In this document: piece after piece, positions 11,321 through 22,579 of the stretch
How positions within the stretch are numbered: the first letter of the stretch is position 1
Layout of the letters: each line of letters starts with the position of its first letter
NCBI GenBank assembly: GCA_000827495.1
Contig: KN817571.1
Location: 124,001-188,000 of the forward strand
DNA from: Hypholoma sublateritium FD-334 SS-4
Taxonomy: Eukaryota > Basidiomycota > Agaricomycetes > Agaricales > Strophariaceae
Length of the DNA stretch: 64,000 nt
Direction of reading: 5' to 3'
Notes under the pieces: generated by a model
What the model was told of the DNA's origin: nothing
The model's input: only the letters and a program-made list of their open reading frames with translations
The model's database searches: none
Program-made: the position numbers and the translations under genes

Positions 11321-11991
11321 TTATCGCCCTAGCCAAGGGTCCGGCTTGCGACGTTTGATGCCAGAGCTTGGAGTAGTTGTTGCGGTACTAGTAGTGGCTG
11401 TCGTCGTTGTCGTCGTGACCGTTGGACTTTTGGAGTACCCACTGCTCTGCTGGATATATGTGAGGCCAGCCGGAAGGGGAGCGAGCTGCTGTCCCCCCCG
11501 ATTTGTCTTTTCCGCGGCTGTATGGTTGATGGAGTACAGAGAACATTTGAGGTTGGATTGAACGAGCCCGGGATTATTGAACTCGTAGTATAGGTTCACA
11601 AAAACTAGAAGGAGAGAAGTCAGACGGAGATTCCAGGTGAGTGTCATGGTCCCGTACTGCAGCCGCTGACGCTGTCGCAGAATTGGAGGCAGGCGGCGAC
11701 ATTATATGTCGCGTTACTGACAACGGTATAGGTCAGGTATCCGGATCCTTGAATAGACCCATCGCGGTCGGTGGGACCGGTTCCTGTACCTGGAAAAACG
11801 AGGGTGTAACTCGAAGTGCTGCGGGCTGAGATGTCTGTGTGCCATTTCCCTCTCAGTAGTGGAGGTATTGTGCTAAAGACGACATCTTGGTAGATGGATC
11901 AGTGAATCCATGGCAGGAAACGAAAGAGAAGTACCATACCTGAAGCCGCCAATAGATAGGATAGCAGCAGTGGGATGCTCGTGATAAGCAT
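11321..11991 (-). CDS. Small secreted protein of fruit-body-specific type
   Basis: Starts at 11991 with a hydrophobic signal peptide (MLITSIPLLLSYLLAAS) cut by an intron. Later exons carry STSSYTLVFPGTGTGPTDRD, then GYLTYTVVSNATYNVAACL, QFCDSVSGC, FVNLYYEFNN, SNLKCSLYS, HTAAEKTN and GGQQLAPLPAGLTYI. This arrangement matches a conserved basidiomycete secreted family often annotated as fruit-body specific protein, whose cysteine pattern resembles an apple/PAN-type fold. Function is unknown; an extracellular role during fruiting is inferred from the family name only. The C-terminus is a Thr-rich run (about 20 residues of Thr/Ala/Ser) followed by a basic tail. The cysteine exon junction falls in GC-I-FVNL, joined across an intron that ends CTTCTAG. 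Confidence 0.65.
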
Positions 11992-13103
11992 CCCGGGAGA
12001 GGAGCAATGAGGCTTATCCAGTGGGGAGCAGTATCGGAGACTGAGGCATTTTCGTCAAGAGTCGCCGAGCCACGGTATTTTATCGCACATAGTTTCAGAC
12101 GGACGATGCATAACAGGTAGGGCTAACCATAACAGGCTGGCGATTACAGCTGAAGTTCGTCCGTGTATGGTAGCACGCGGTCAGTGTACAACGACTTGGC
12201 TGCGGCTGAATCACTTGGGCCGCTCTTCGAGGGTCTTGTACAAGACAATTCGCTGCATTTCACTGCTTCGGAAATTTTATCTGCGGATAAGCCAAAGGCT
12301 CATCTTTACGAAGTCATCGCTTTGCTGAAGTTGCGCTGAGAGTTGCCCACAAGTCGTAAATAGGTGGTCAGGAGGGTCGAGGTCATGCTGAGCCCATCGA
12401 CAGATCAAGCCAATCGATTTCGCCTTCTGCCCATAGTTCTAGCGAGTGCATGGATGAGTGCTAGGCCATTTTCACAGATTCTGAGACAGACAGATCAAAT
12501 GTAGCGTCTTAGTAGTGGAAGGTCTTCTGAGGATGAAGTTGGGATGAAGCCGTCTGGATGCACGAGTGTTGAGTTCCATAATGGCGGAGCCGAATTGCTG
12601 GGGTGAAGCCGGAACGGCATGTACGCTTGCGGAAATGCACTCTGCAAAAGCCGGTGCGCGCGTGCCAACTTATGACCACCACCACGTCCCATCGTCTGCC
12701 CTTTGCTGCCCAGAATCCCCCCAGTGCATAAAATAGGACCCATCAGACAGAGATCATGATACCCATTGGGGCCACTGAGGTCAGAGCCTAGAAACAGCGT
12801 TATCTGAGCATTATCATCACCAAGTTGTGTTCCGATGCAAGTGCAAGTGGAAGTAGGCAGGATTCGGTAAGGATCTCCCGGCATCCAAAATTATTTGTTC
12901 TCACAAGCACTGCCAGTGTGAACTTGAACGTTCTCCGTTCCTGATCCCATCCAGCGACCTCGAGGTGACGACGAGGTGGCCATGTATGTTTGACTGCCAT
13001 CTGGCCTCGCCTTCTAGCCGTCTGCCGTAAATAAACATACCGTTCCACCGCTTAAATTTCTACGTCTTGCTCGGTTTCCGCCCCCACCATCATTCCGCCC
13101 CTC
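11992..13103. other. Intergenic DNA, 1.1 kb
   Basis: No supported gene. A 129-codon open frame on the minus strand (12495-12884) has no recognised motif, no signal peptide and no splice partners, and I did not call it. The right part should contain the promoter of the copper radical oxidase gene. Confidence 0.35.
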
Positions 13104-15696
13104 ATGCTGCTGGCCCGACTGTCGTTTCTACTGCTCGCGCCTGCGGGGGGGCTCGTGAGGTTGGTGCGCGCCCAGGCTACTCAACCCGCGGCCACACTCC
13201 CCGCGCCTGGCCAGCCTGCGCAGACTGGCACCGTCGGAGCGTTCGTTATTGTCGGGAACAGTCTTGTCAGCGCACAGCAGGTGCGTGTTCCGCACGTACG
13301 TTTACCTGAAATTCATGACAAACTACCTTGCTTGCATAGATATTTCTCGGGACGCCTGACAGGGTTTACTTTCTCGACAAGGTAGAAAACAACCCGACTC
13401 AGATCAACGGTCATCCCGCGTGGTCGTCTGGTATGTCATGATTTTTCTCTCAAGCGTGGATTTTCTTGTCGATACTAAGTGCCTCGTGCAGAATGGAGTC
13501 TGGGAAACAACAGCCAGAGGCCACTAGACGCAATAACGAACACGTTCTGTGCAGTGAGTTCGTCGTATGTTTCGACCCCATCATAGCCTCATCATAGTTC
13601 GAAATCCTCCATGCTGCATAGGGCGGAAACGTGCTCGGCAATGGAACATGGCTTAATGTTGGTGGAAACCAAGCTGTAACATTTGGAGGAAACCCAGCGC
13701 CCAGCCAGCATGGTGGTGCTCCGTACGACGATCCCGATGGGAGAAACTCGTAAGCTGACCGCTGATCATTGTCGTTTGTACACATGCTGACTATATTTGG
13801 CCATAGAATGAGGTCAGTGACATTGCCAGCAAAACGTTGTGATTTCCAGACTTAGCCATGGCCCACAGACTGCTCGACCCATGCGAGGATGCAAGTTGTG
13901 ATTGGGTTCTGTCACCGCAACAGTCGGCCCAGCGCTGGTACCCAACTTTGTAAGTTATTCTGTACGGCGCTCATTCATTACTTGACTCGCGGGCCATCAA
14001 TCTATTGGTTAGAGAAACTCTGGAAGATGGATCTATAATTATTGTGAGAACGAATATACACGAAATATATCTCTTCTGACCTGGACTCGTTCTAGCTGGG
14101 AGGCTGCCAGAACGGCGGTTATGTGAACGATATTACTCAGGACACACCGACCTACGAATTTTTTCCTACGAGGGGCGCCCCCATGGCATCCACAATCCTC
14201 GAGAGCACCCTTCCCGCCAATCTGTACCCTTTAACATGGCTTCTTCCGTCGGGGACCCTCTTGATACAGTCTAATTGGGCTACATCCATACTGGATTATA
14301 AAAATCAAATTGAAACGCCGCTCGACGACATTCCGGATGCAGTGCGCGTATATCCTGCAAGTGCGGGGACGGCCATGCTACCCCTTACCCCCGCCAACAA
14401 CTACACGGCGACCATTTTGTTCTGTGGCGGGTCGGATGTGCAACCTAACCAGTGCGTCTAACATTTCTTTGGCGATAATGAATTCAATGAAACGAGTTTG
14501 CTGCAGGTGGCTCTCCCCGAGCTTTATACCGCCCACCTTCCCCGCGTCGACATCATGCGTCAAGCTGACACCCGATGTTTCTGGCTCTTACGTTGAAGAC
14601 GACCCACTTCCGGCTGCCCGCTCGATGGCCAATTTCGTCCTTCTCCCTGATGGCAGGATTCTGTGTCTCAATGGGGGCGGCCTAGGTAGGCCGTATCTAT
14701 GCTTGTGCGGCATAAATTGTTACTGACATATCCCAACTTGGAATAATAGGCACAGCGGGGTACGGCAACAACAGCTGGGCAATCGGGCACTCATACGCGG
14801 ACGCGCCGGTCTTGCAGCCCGCTATTTACGACCCCGCCGCGCCGAACGGAAGTCACTGGTCAAGCGATGGTCTGCAGAACAGCACGGTGCCCCGCATGTA
14901 CCACTCGTCTGCATTGCTGTTGCCAGATGGTCAGTAACTATACTCCTTTCGGTGGTCACGCGGCGAGATAGTGCGCTCATGATGTACGTTCCACTCAGGA
15001 TCCGTGCTCGTATCCGGCTCGAACCCGAACCCTGATTACACTGTTGGCCCTGGGGTCGTGTACCCAACTGAGTACCGCACGGAGCTGTTCTATCCGTCGT
15101 ACTTCAATCAGCGGCGCCCGCAGCCGAAGGGTCTCCTCGCGCAATATTCGTATGGAGGGCCGTCCTTCGACATCACTCTGAGCGTCGATGATCTCTTCGG
15201 GGACCTAAACAATGCGAACGCGACGAGCGTTGTCATAATCCGGCCTGGGTTCTCCACACACGCCATAGTTCGTTTGCACTGATACATTCACAGAAATATC
15301 GGGCTGATTATTTTTCGTCAGAACATGGGCCAGCGATTCGCCGAGCTCAACACGTCGTACACCGCGTATGAGGGGAACAACACCGCCGTGATCCACGTCT
15401 CGCAGCTCCCGCCGAACCCCGCGATCATCGCGCCGGGCCCCGCCTTCGTCTTCGTCGTGGTCAAGGGCGTGCCGTCGATCGGGCAGCAGGTGATGCTCGG
15501 ATCTGGGCAGCTAGGGACGCAGACCGTCCTCGCTGTGAGCGACCTCCCAGTGGCGAGCGTCGTCGCTGCGCCGGCGGCGACGAGCTCGTCGGCGAACACA
15601 AAATCTGCGGGTGTGGCTATTTCGCCCCGCTTGCCAGCATGCTTCGGGGGCGCGGCGGCGCTTCTTGCTCTCGCTTCTATTGCCCTTTGGACATAG
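13104..15696 (+). CDS. Glyoxal-oxidase-type copper radical oxidase (AA5)
   Basis: Predicted extracellular enzyme that oxidises small aldehydes or alcohols with O2, giving H2O2 for peroxidases in lignocellulose decay. Signal peptide MLLARLSFLLLAPAGGLVRLV. Family markers in order: TGTVGAFVIVGNSLVSAQQ, FCAGGNVLGNGTWLNVGGN (contains the Cys expected to crosslink with Tyr), APYDDPDGRN, LLDPCEDASCDW, QRWYPTL, LGGCQNGGYVND, ILFCGGSDVQPNQ, ARSMANFVLLPDGRIL, then RMYHSSALLLPDGSVLVSGS with the Tyr-His copper-ligand pair, and THA / MGQR near 15250-15335 with the last His. The C-terminus ends in a hydrophobic stretch (GGAAALLALASIALWT) after a Ser/Ala-rich segment, suggesting a GPI anchor. About eleven exons. 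It looks intact. Confidence 0.85.
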
Positions 15697-16429
15697 GACT
15701 ATTGTTTTGGTGCTCTTGTGACATTTTCGTACTAACCAGACACTGTTTCCTCGGGACATCGCGCGCTCGGACATTTGACCTGCACACACTACTTACCTGC
15801 ATACCTGCACGGACTTTCCATTGAACCTTGTCTAATTTTGTGTATTTACCAGCGCTCGCGTATGGTGAATATGCACCGTGTATCGCTATTACTACGTTTG
15901 CTGTTCCAGTAATTGTTTATTGTGCATACCATTGCGTAGAAGCAGATAATTATTTTCTGCTGTCGACGACATGTTTTTTTAATAACAATTTCATTGAAGG
16001 TGGGAGCATGCTGCTGCATTTGCTCTAGTCGGGTCTATCCGAGAAATAGGTAATGGTTCTACTCTCACTGTCGGCAGCATCATGATATACATAGTTTTTG
16101 GTCCTGTTCCACAAGTCACCGAGGACGGCCACTGATAACCTCGGAATTAACTGGCGGTCTTCGAGGCCTGCGTCGAACCTGCATCGATTGCTCCTCGAAT
16201 TAGAGAGATCACATCTAAAGAGCTCGTAACCAAATACAGACCTACCTGAGTGAGACTACAGTGTAGATTTTCCGAAACGCGCAGACGTATTCAGCTCGTT
16301 GCGAGTCCAGAGTCCAGACAAAAGCCGCGATCATAATGCAGCCCGATCGGGAAAGCCCGAACGTGCGTCTGGCGGCTACTGCATCTTGTTCCCTGCCTCG
16401 CCAGCACTTTCGCTATTTACGCTCAAGAC
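15697..16429. other. Intergenic DNA
   Basis: 3' flank of the copper radical oxidase gene and 5' flank of the kinase-like gene. Open frames from 16299 and 16336 overlap the kinase's first exon in other frames and are not supported as separate genes. Confidence 0.35.
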
Positions 16430-17768
16430 ATGCAGAGCTCACACCAAAGGCCCGCTTTTTCTCGGGGGTTTACTTCCCTGCAGGCGCCGGAGACACCTAC
16501 AGAACCCCGTACGCCGGTCGCGCAGACCCCAGTGCCTTTGCCCCGCCCTCCTATATCAATGCACGTAAAGCGAGTGACGCTCACGTCGAAGAAGAATTGG
16601 TGGATGGGTGCGCAGCGCTATATCATCTACTCGCCTGATCTGCTGTGCTAACCGCCGATGGCTTGCTTTCGCAGTGGAGATGGACGAGGAGGAGGACAAT
16701 TCGCAGCCGTCACAGTTTTCCGTCAATTCGTTCTCCTCATCGGAAGAGACGGCGGTGGAGCCACCGCCTGTGTACAATACGTACAACCATGGCATTGACG
16801 AGGGCCAGCGCGAGGTGGATCACAAGCGGAGCAGCTCGCCGCCGCCATCGCCCATCTACAACCCCCCGCGGCACCCGACATCCATATTCTCCTTCCCGAC
16901 GCCGACGGCGTACGCCGCGCCGCCGAACCCGACAGCGAGCCTGCAGCCGTTCGCGCACGGGTCTGCATCTGAGCTGTTCCGCTGCGTCGTGAAGAAGCCG
17001 GACGTCATCCAGCTCGAGATAAACGGCGAGATGCAGTCGAACGCCCCCGACGTGACCATCCAGTTCCTCGCCGAGCTGCGCGTGTACACGACGCTGTCCC
17101 GGCATCGCAACATCTGTGCGTTCCTCGGCTGCCTCGAGAACGTCGGCATGGTCCTAGGGTACATCGACGGCCGGACGCTGTACGACTGTATCATGGAGCG
17201 CCCGGTGCTTTCCACGAAGCAGAAGATCGACTATCACAACCAGCTGCTGGACGGGCTCACGCACCTCCACTCGTACCGCCTCAGCCACGGGGACATCTCG
17301 CTGCTCAACGTGCAGGTCACGAAGCGCACGAACACGGTCAAGCTGCTCGACTTCGGGCGGTCGGTCCACGCGGACTCGGTGTTCAAGTCGCCCGACGACG
17401 AGCCCGTCGACCCGTTCCCGTACATCGCGCGCAAGAGCGCGAACACGCACCAGAATCTGCCGACGGTGAAGGTCGAGCAGATCCACCCTGGGACGCGCCC
17501 GTTCAGCGCGCCGGAGATCCTGCGCGGGGAGTGCACAGACCCGCTCCTCGCGGACGCGTACAGCTTCGGGATGATCATGGTGTGCCTCGACCGCTGCGAG
17601 TCCGTCGACGTCAAGCCGTGGGAGCAGCGCAAGGACCGGCTCCCCGCGGACCTGTACGACGGGTGCGAGCTGTTCCAGGAGCGCGCGAGAGAGTACCTGC
17701 GCCGCGCGGACAGCGGCCGCAGGCGCCTGAGCAAGGCGGACATGATCGTCGACGAGGCGGGGACGTAG
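16430..17768 (+). CDS. Atypical protein kinase
   Basis: Two exons, 16430-16607 and 16675-17768, give 423 residues. Residues 1 to about 160 are Ser/Pro/acidic-rich and probably disordered. The kinase fold follows: the alpha-C Glu region FLAELRVYTTLSRHRNI, a hinge-like VLGYIDGRTLYDCI, the catalytic loop HGDISLLNV (His264-Gly265-Asp266, Asn271) in place of HRD...N, LLDFGRS (Asp285-Phe-Gly) and RPFSAPEIL. I cannot find the beta-3 VAIK lysine; the equivalent stretch reads DVIQLEI. The Gly-rich loop is also weak. HGD in place of HRD is frequent among divergent fungal kinases, so it may still be active. Substrate and pathway are unknown. The exon-1 start is supported by the in-frame join (WMV-EMDEEE). 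Confidence 0.65.
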
Positions 17769-19011
17769 GTCTGATACGGATGCTCGCGGACTAGCTTCTC
17801 TTTATGGTGCGCGGCATCTGAGGAATGGGCAGCCGGGTCGTGCTTGGCCGCGGGGCCTCCGGGACCCGGACTCCCGCGCCTCCTTCGCATGCAATTTTAC
17901 CCTGGATTCTGTCACGATAACGCATTATTACGACCCTCTCGCGGAGGTGTGGCACACTACCGGCCCCGACGCTCTGCGCACGTTTTCGTTCACCAACGCA
18001 TATTGGTTAATCATACACACAACCCCCACTCAACGATATACTCCCTATACCACTTCCTCGACCCGACTCCCGCTTCGGTAGGCTGTGCGATGTTGTTAAA
18101 ATTAATGCGCCTTCCTTCGCCTCGGTGGCCCGTCCCATCGAGGGACGTGGTGTGTCGGCTTCTGCTACAACTATTAGCATTGTACCATATGTAATCAATC
18201 CGGTACCGCGAGGAATACCTGTCGAGGCTAGTTTATATGTATCATTTACGCGAGATTATATATGCCATGAAAAATGTACTGCAGTAATACTCTCAGGGCG
18301 TGCCAGTTTAACTGTGCTTTGGTGGGACGGTGCTGCCATTCCGGCAGGGATTTTGTTTCTGAAAGACCCGGTCGATCGCGATCGTGTGTCAGCTAGTCGC
18401 TGCTTGACTGAGGACCACCACTACCCTCGAATCTACTCTACGCCTTTGGTGTAGGGGCGACACCATTCCAACTTGAATACTTGATACCAACTTAATCCTG
18501 ACCTTCAACCAGCCAGCTTCCAGGGAGTCCACCAAACGTCCGCCATCCGACCATCCCACAGAGAATGCTGCGAAAAATAAATCTAACGGTATAGGAACTG
18601 CTTGTACATGGAATATATGCTCATAATAATTGTCCCTTCAACATCTAGATTCGGGAAAATATCATATCCTGGTAGCCTCGTTGGTGCCTCGCGCGAGAGA
18701 GCTATCGTCAGCCAATCAGAGTCTTTGGTCGGCGAACAATGGCGGGCCGTTCAATGTACATGCCGCACGATGTTCAGCACAATGGCGAGGCATTTGCTCA
18801 ACGTTTATTGGCACCCAAAGAGACTTGCTCCGCGCCCTGACATCGCGAAACGTCCGCGAGATATTACTCGCTGCCAAACTGCGCACAGACCAGCCAGGCT
18901 TTGTTTGTGTGTGAAAATTCTGCAGCGTGCCCCGATAGGCCAGCCCAAAAAAGCGAACCAAGCACATGAACATCTCTTTTCGGAACTTTATTATCAAAGC
19001 TTGCTTGCAGG
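17769..19011. other. Intergenic DNA, 1.2 kb
   Basis: No supported gene. The right end has a good splice acceptor (TTGCTTGCAG) directly before the ATG at 19012, so the next gene may have a 5' leader intron in this region. Confidence 0.35.
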
Positions 19012-22000
19012 ATGAGCGTCGTGTCCTCGGTACTCTCCACTCGCTCATCAGGCTGGAAGATTAGCGCCCGTCTTTCATCCTTCATGGACAGCATCTTCGC
19101 CATTGCCTTTGGCCTCGGCCTCCGTGTCGTCGTCGATGCCGTGAGCCACCATGACTTCAAGCTTACCGGAACGCTCGTCGGCCTTTGGGAAGGCATCATT
19201 CTCCTCCATTTCCTCAAGAAGATGCCAAAGTCAACAGATCCCTATGTCGCCTATGGGGTCCGGCTATTCATCGATTTCCTTCTCACAGACAGCGTTGCGC
19301 GGCTCGTGCTCGTGCTCATCTGGACCGCGCTCGGGATGGTCCTCGCAGACATTACGCCGGCCATCTGGGACGACGTTGGCCTCAACCGCATCTGGCGGCA
19401 CTTCCGCCGCGACATCTATACCATGACCCAAATGATACCCACCGTTGCCTTCTTCCCCCCCGCGCGCACCGTGCGCTTTTCGCCCTCACGAGCACCCTCT
19501 GTCATCATGGAGGAGCCCAGCGTCCTCGACACACAAACGCCATCCGATATCACGACCGAGCACACAATCACGACCCCCATTACCATTCCCGTCACGATTA
19601 CTACGACCCCCGCGGCGCACAGGCGCCGCGTCCCAGGCCACTTCTCCGGTGGCTTCTCAGATACCGACACGGACTTGGGCTCTGTTCGCGCCGGACCCTC
19701 GACAGGGCGCACGAGTCGCCGGCTATCGGTGTACCCCCAGCAGCAAGACTACGAGGACTCCGTCACCGATCTCTCGTCGAACAACGATTTGGACGAGGCC
19801 AATCTCTCGTCGGGCGGCTCGTCGCTGTCCACCGAGCGGGGCGACCCGTCCTCGGTGGTCATCGACCCCGTTGGGATCCCGGATATGGAGGAGGAAGCGG
19901 CGCCGCTCGTGCTGGACACGGCGGCAGTGGCCGCCGCCGTCAAGAACGAGGAGGGCGACCAGACCACCCCCAGGGCGGCGCCGATGTACCTCCCGCCCAC
20001 GCCGTCCGACTCTGCCGTGCGTTGGCGGCCGAACCTTGAGCCCGAGGAGCCGCTCCCCGTCCGCCTCGCGCGCCCGTTCGCGGAGTCCTTGCCCCAGATC
20101 CCCGACTTCCTCGAGGAGCCGACGACGGAGGACTGGGAGACCATCCAGCCGCAGGAGTACGCGGACAAGCCGCCCACCCCGCCCGCGAAGGACGACCTGC
20201 CCGCGCGCTTCGCGGTGCCGCCCGTGCCCACGATGCCCCCGCCGCAACCCCCGCAGGTCGTGCCACCCGCCCCCGCCCCCGTCACTGCCATGGAGGACGA
20301 TTGGGAGACGCTGAAAGGGAACTTCGTCGCCCCTGCCGACCACGCAGCAGCCGCACCTTCTGGGACCGGACACGAGAAACGCCTCTCGGAGCCGCCATCG
20401 TACAAGGAGAGCGCGGAGTTCGACGACATATACGGCGAGGAGTACGTCCCCGAGCCCCGGCTGGACGAGGCTGGGCCGAACGACATTTACGACAGTAATG
20501 CGACGGGTGCACCCCCGCCCACGAACCTCCTAGACGACGGAGATGTGGCCCCTCTCGGGGACCCTTTCACTTTCACCTATAGCCAGGCGGATAGCAAGAA
20601 CCCCCGGGCCCGTGCTACGGCCCCTGCGGCTGGTGGGCTCGACGAATTTGTGCGCCAGCAACAGGATGACGAGGCGAGACTGCAACAGGAGAGGGACGCG
20701 AAGGCGGCGGAGGAGAAGGAGGAGCGAGAACAGGCGGAGGCAGCGGCGGTGGCGGCGGTGGCAGCAGCAGCAGCAGCAGCGGAGGAGGAGGAGGCGGCGA
20801 AGCGAGTGCTAGAGGCCCAGGCGGCCGAGGCGAAACGAAAGCAGGAGGAAGAGGCAGAGACGGTGCGACTTGCGCAGGAGGCCGAAGCGAAGCGGAAGCA
20901 GGAGGAGGAGGACGCAGAGAAGGAGCGAATTGCACAGGACAAGCAGAGGAAGCGTGATGAGAAGGCAGAGCGAAAGAGAAAGGAGGAGGCGGACGAGCTC
21001 GCTCGCCAGCAGAAACGAGAGGAAGAGGCCGCAGAAACGAAGCGGCTCGAGGCGGAGGAGGCCGCGAAGAAGTTGGAGGAAAAGAAGAAGAAAGCAGAGG
21101 AAAAGAAGCTGAAGAAAGCGGCGGACGCTGAGGCGAAGAAAGCAGCGGAAGCTGAGGCTGCGAGAGTTGCTGCTGAAGAGGAGAAGGAAAAGCAAGAGGA
21201 AGCTGCAGAGCAGCGCAGGAAGGATGCAGAAGATGCTGCTGCGCGTCGCCAGGCCGCGCTGATAGCGAAGGAGGAAGCGGAGAGGCAAGAAAAGGAGGCC
21301 GCTGCTGCTCAGGAGGCGAAGGAGGTAAAGGAGGCAACGGAGAGGCAAGAAAGAGAAGCCGCTGCTGCGCAAGCGGCGAACGAGGCGAAAGAGAAGGAAC
21401 TGGAAGATGCAGAGACCGCAAAGGCTACACAGGCAGCGTTGGACGCTGCAGCTGCACTCGGAGCGGAGACACGGGCGCAAGAAGAGCACGCTGCTGCAGC
21501 CACCACCCCCGAAGGTGCGGGCGAGACACAACAACCGACTCCGGATACGTCTGAAGAGACCCAAGGCGCTGAACGCCCACCCGTGACTCCCAGAAACAAT
21601 CCCAACCCGCTCGACACCGAGGAAAATTCAGGCGACGCGCAAAAGACGCCCGTGGGTTCTCATCAGGTCCTGGACAATCCCGTTAAGCCGTCAGAAGAGA
21701 CGCCTGCACCTGTCGACCCCGAGGCAACGCATATCCCGGAGGCGGAAGCTGGCGATGTAGCTACGGGCGAAGAACGCGCGCCCGGCTCACCAGCGATTGC
21801 AGAGTCAATTATAACCGATGCTAGTGAAGTACCCGGGAAGGTTGCAGACCGTCTCGACCGGCTGTTGCTTTTGAAAGCCCAAATCGTTGGAACGCAAGAT
21901 ATTATCGCACATTTGAAGCAGAAACTCTCAGAACCTGAGCAAGACGCTACTTCGTTATCTGATGAATTGAAACGCACCGAAAAAATCTTGAAGAAGATGG

Positions 22001-22504
22001 AGCGGAAAGAGCAAAGGCGACACGAGGCCGGTAAGTCGCTTGCAATTCGAACCTGCTTTCTTTAATTATTTGTCCAGTGGAGCAATATTATCTTGGTGAT
22101 GATGACCATGGAGACTTGATGTTATTTAGCAACAATACGCCTCCTAGGGAGGCTGGCTTGAAGACAGAAGAAAAGCTGGAAGAAATGTTAAAGCCCGGAA
22201 TTACGTCATTTGGGTTCACTCTGCAAATGGCTGCTGGGAGTCAAAAGAAATCAAATGGTCCCAAGCAGAAGGCGAAAGTTGTCGAACTTCTCCAAGAGTA
22301 TGTCCGTCTAAAATCCATCAAGAACACAATTCTTATCTTTCTATCGTTATTAGTTACGGCCTTTTCGACTACACCAAAGAAGATGCCAATAACGGTCGCA
22401 TTATGCATGTCAAAGTTTCCGAAGGGAAGTTCCGCCAATGGCTCATCGACTATAGAGCAAAAGCAACTGCCGCTGCAGAAGATGACGAAAATATCTATAA
22501 ATAA
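19012..22504 (+). CDS. Large membrane-anchored coiled-coil protein, Smr-like C-terminus
   Basis: Three exons (19012-22030, 22078-22297, 22354-22504) sum to 1,129 residues in frame. Residues 20-110 contain two or three hydrophobic segments (IFAIAFGLGLRVVVDAV, GLWEGIILLHFL, LVLVLIWTALGMVLA). Residues about 150-530 are Pro/Ser/acidic-rich and probably disordered. Residues about 543-830 are an Ala/Glu/Lys/Arg-rich coiled coil built from near-repeats such as EAKRKQEEEAE. A second low-complexity part follows, then a short coiled coil. The last 115 residues (AGLKTEEKLEEML, GSQKKSNGPK, KVVELLQDYGLF, NNGRIMHVKV) resemble the Smr fold in order and spacing but lack a clear TGKG motif, so that is inference. 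The role is unknown; it may tether something to a membrane. The stop lies 75 bp from the GH92 stop. Confidence 0.6.
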
Positions 22505-22579
22505 TAGTATTCATAACCTCGTACTTGCTATATATTTGTACATCCTACATATTGTTGTAAATACCACACCATCCGACTG

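Noticed and set aside
12495..12884. 129-codon minus-strand frame
   Set aside because: No motif, no signal peptide, no splice partners and no promoter evidence.
16120..16210. Possible tRNA B-box (GTCGAACC)
   Set aside because: No matching A-box or cloverleaf could be drawn around it.
19749..21564. Long open frames antisense to the coiled-coil gene
   Set aside because: They are Leu/Pro/Ser-rich mirror images of the Glu/Lys/Ala repeats, with no splice structure or motif.
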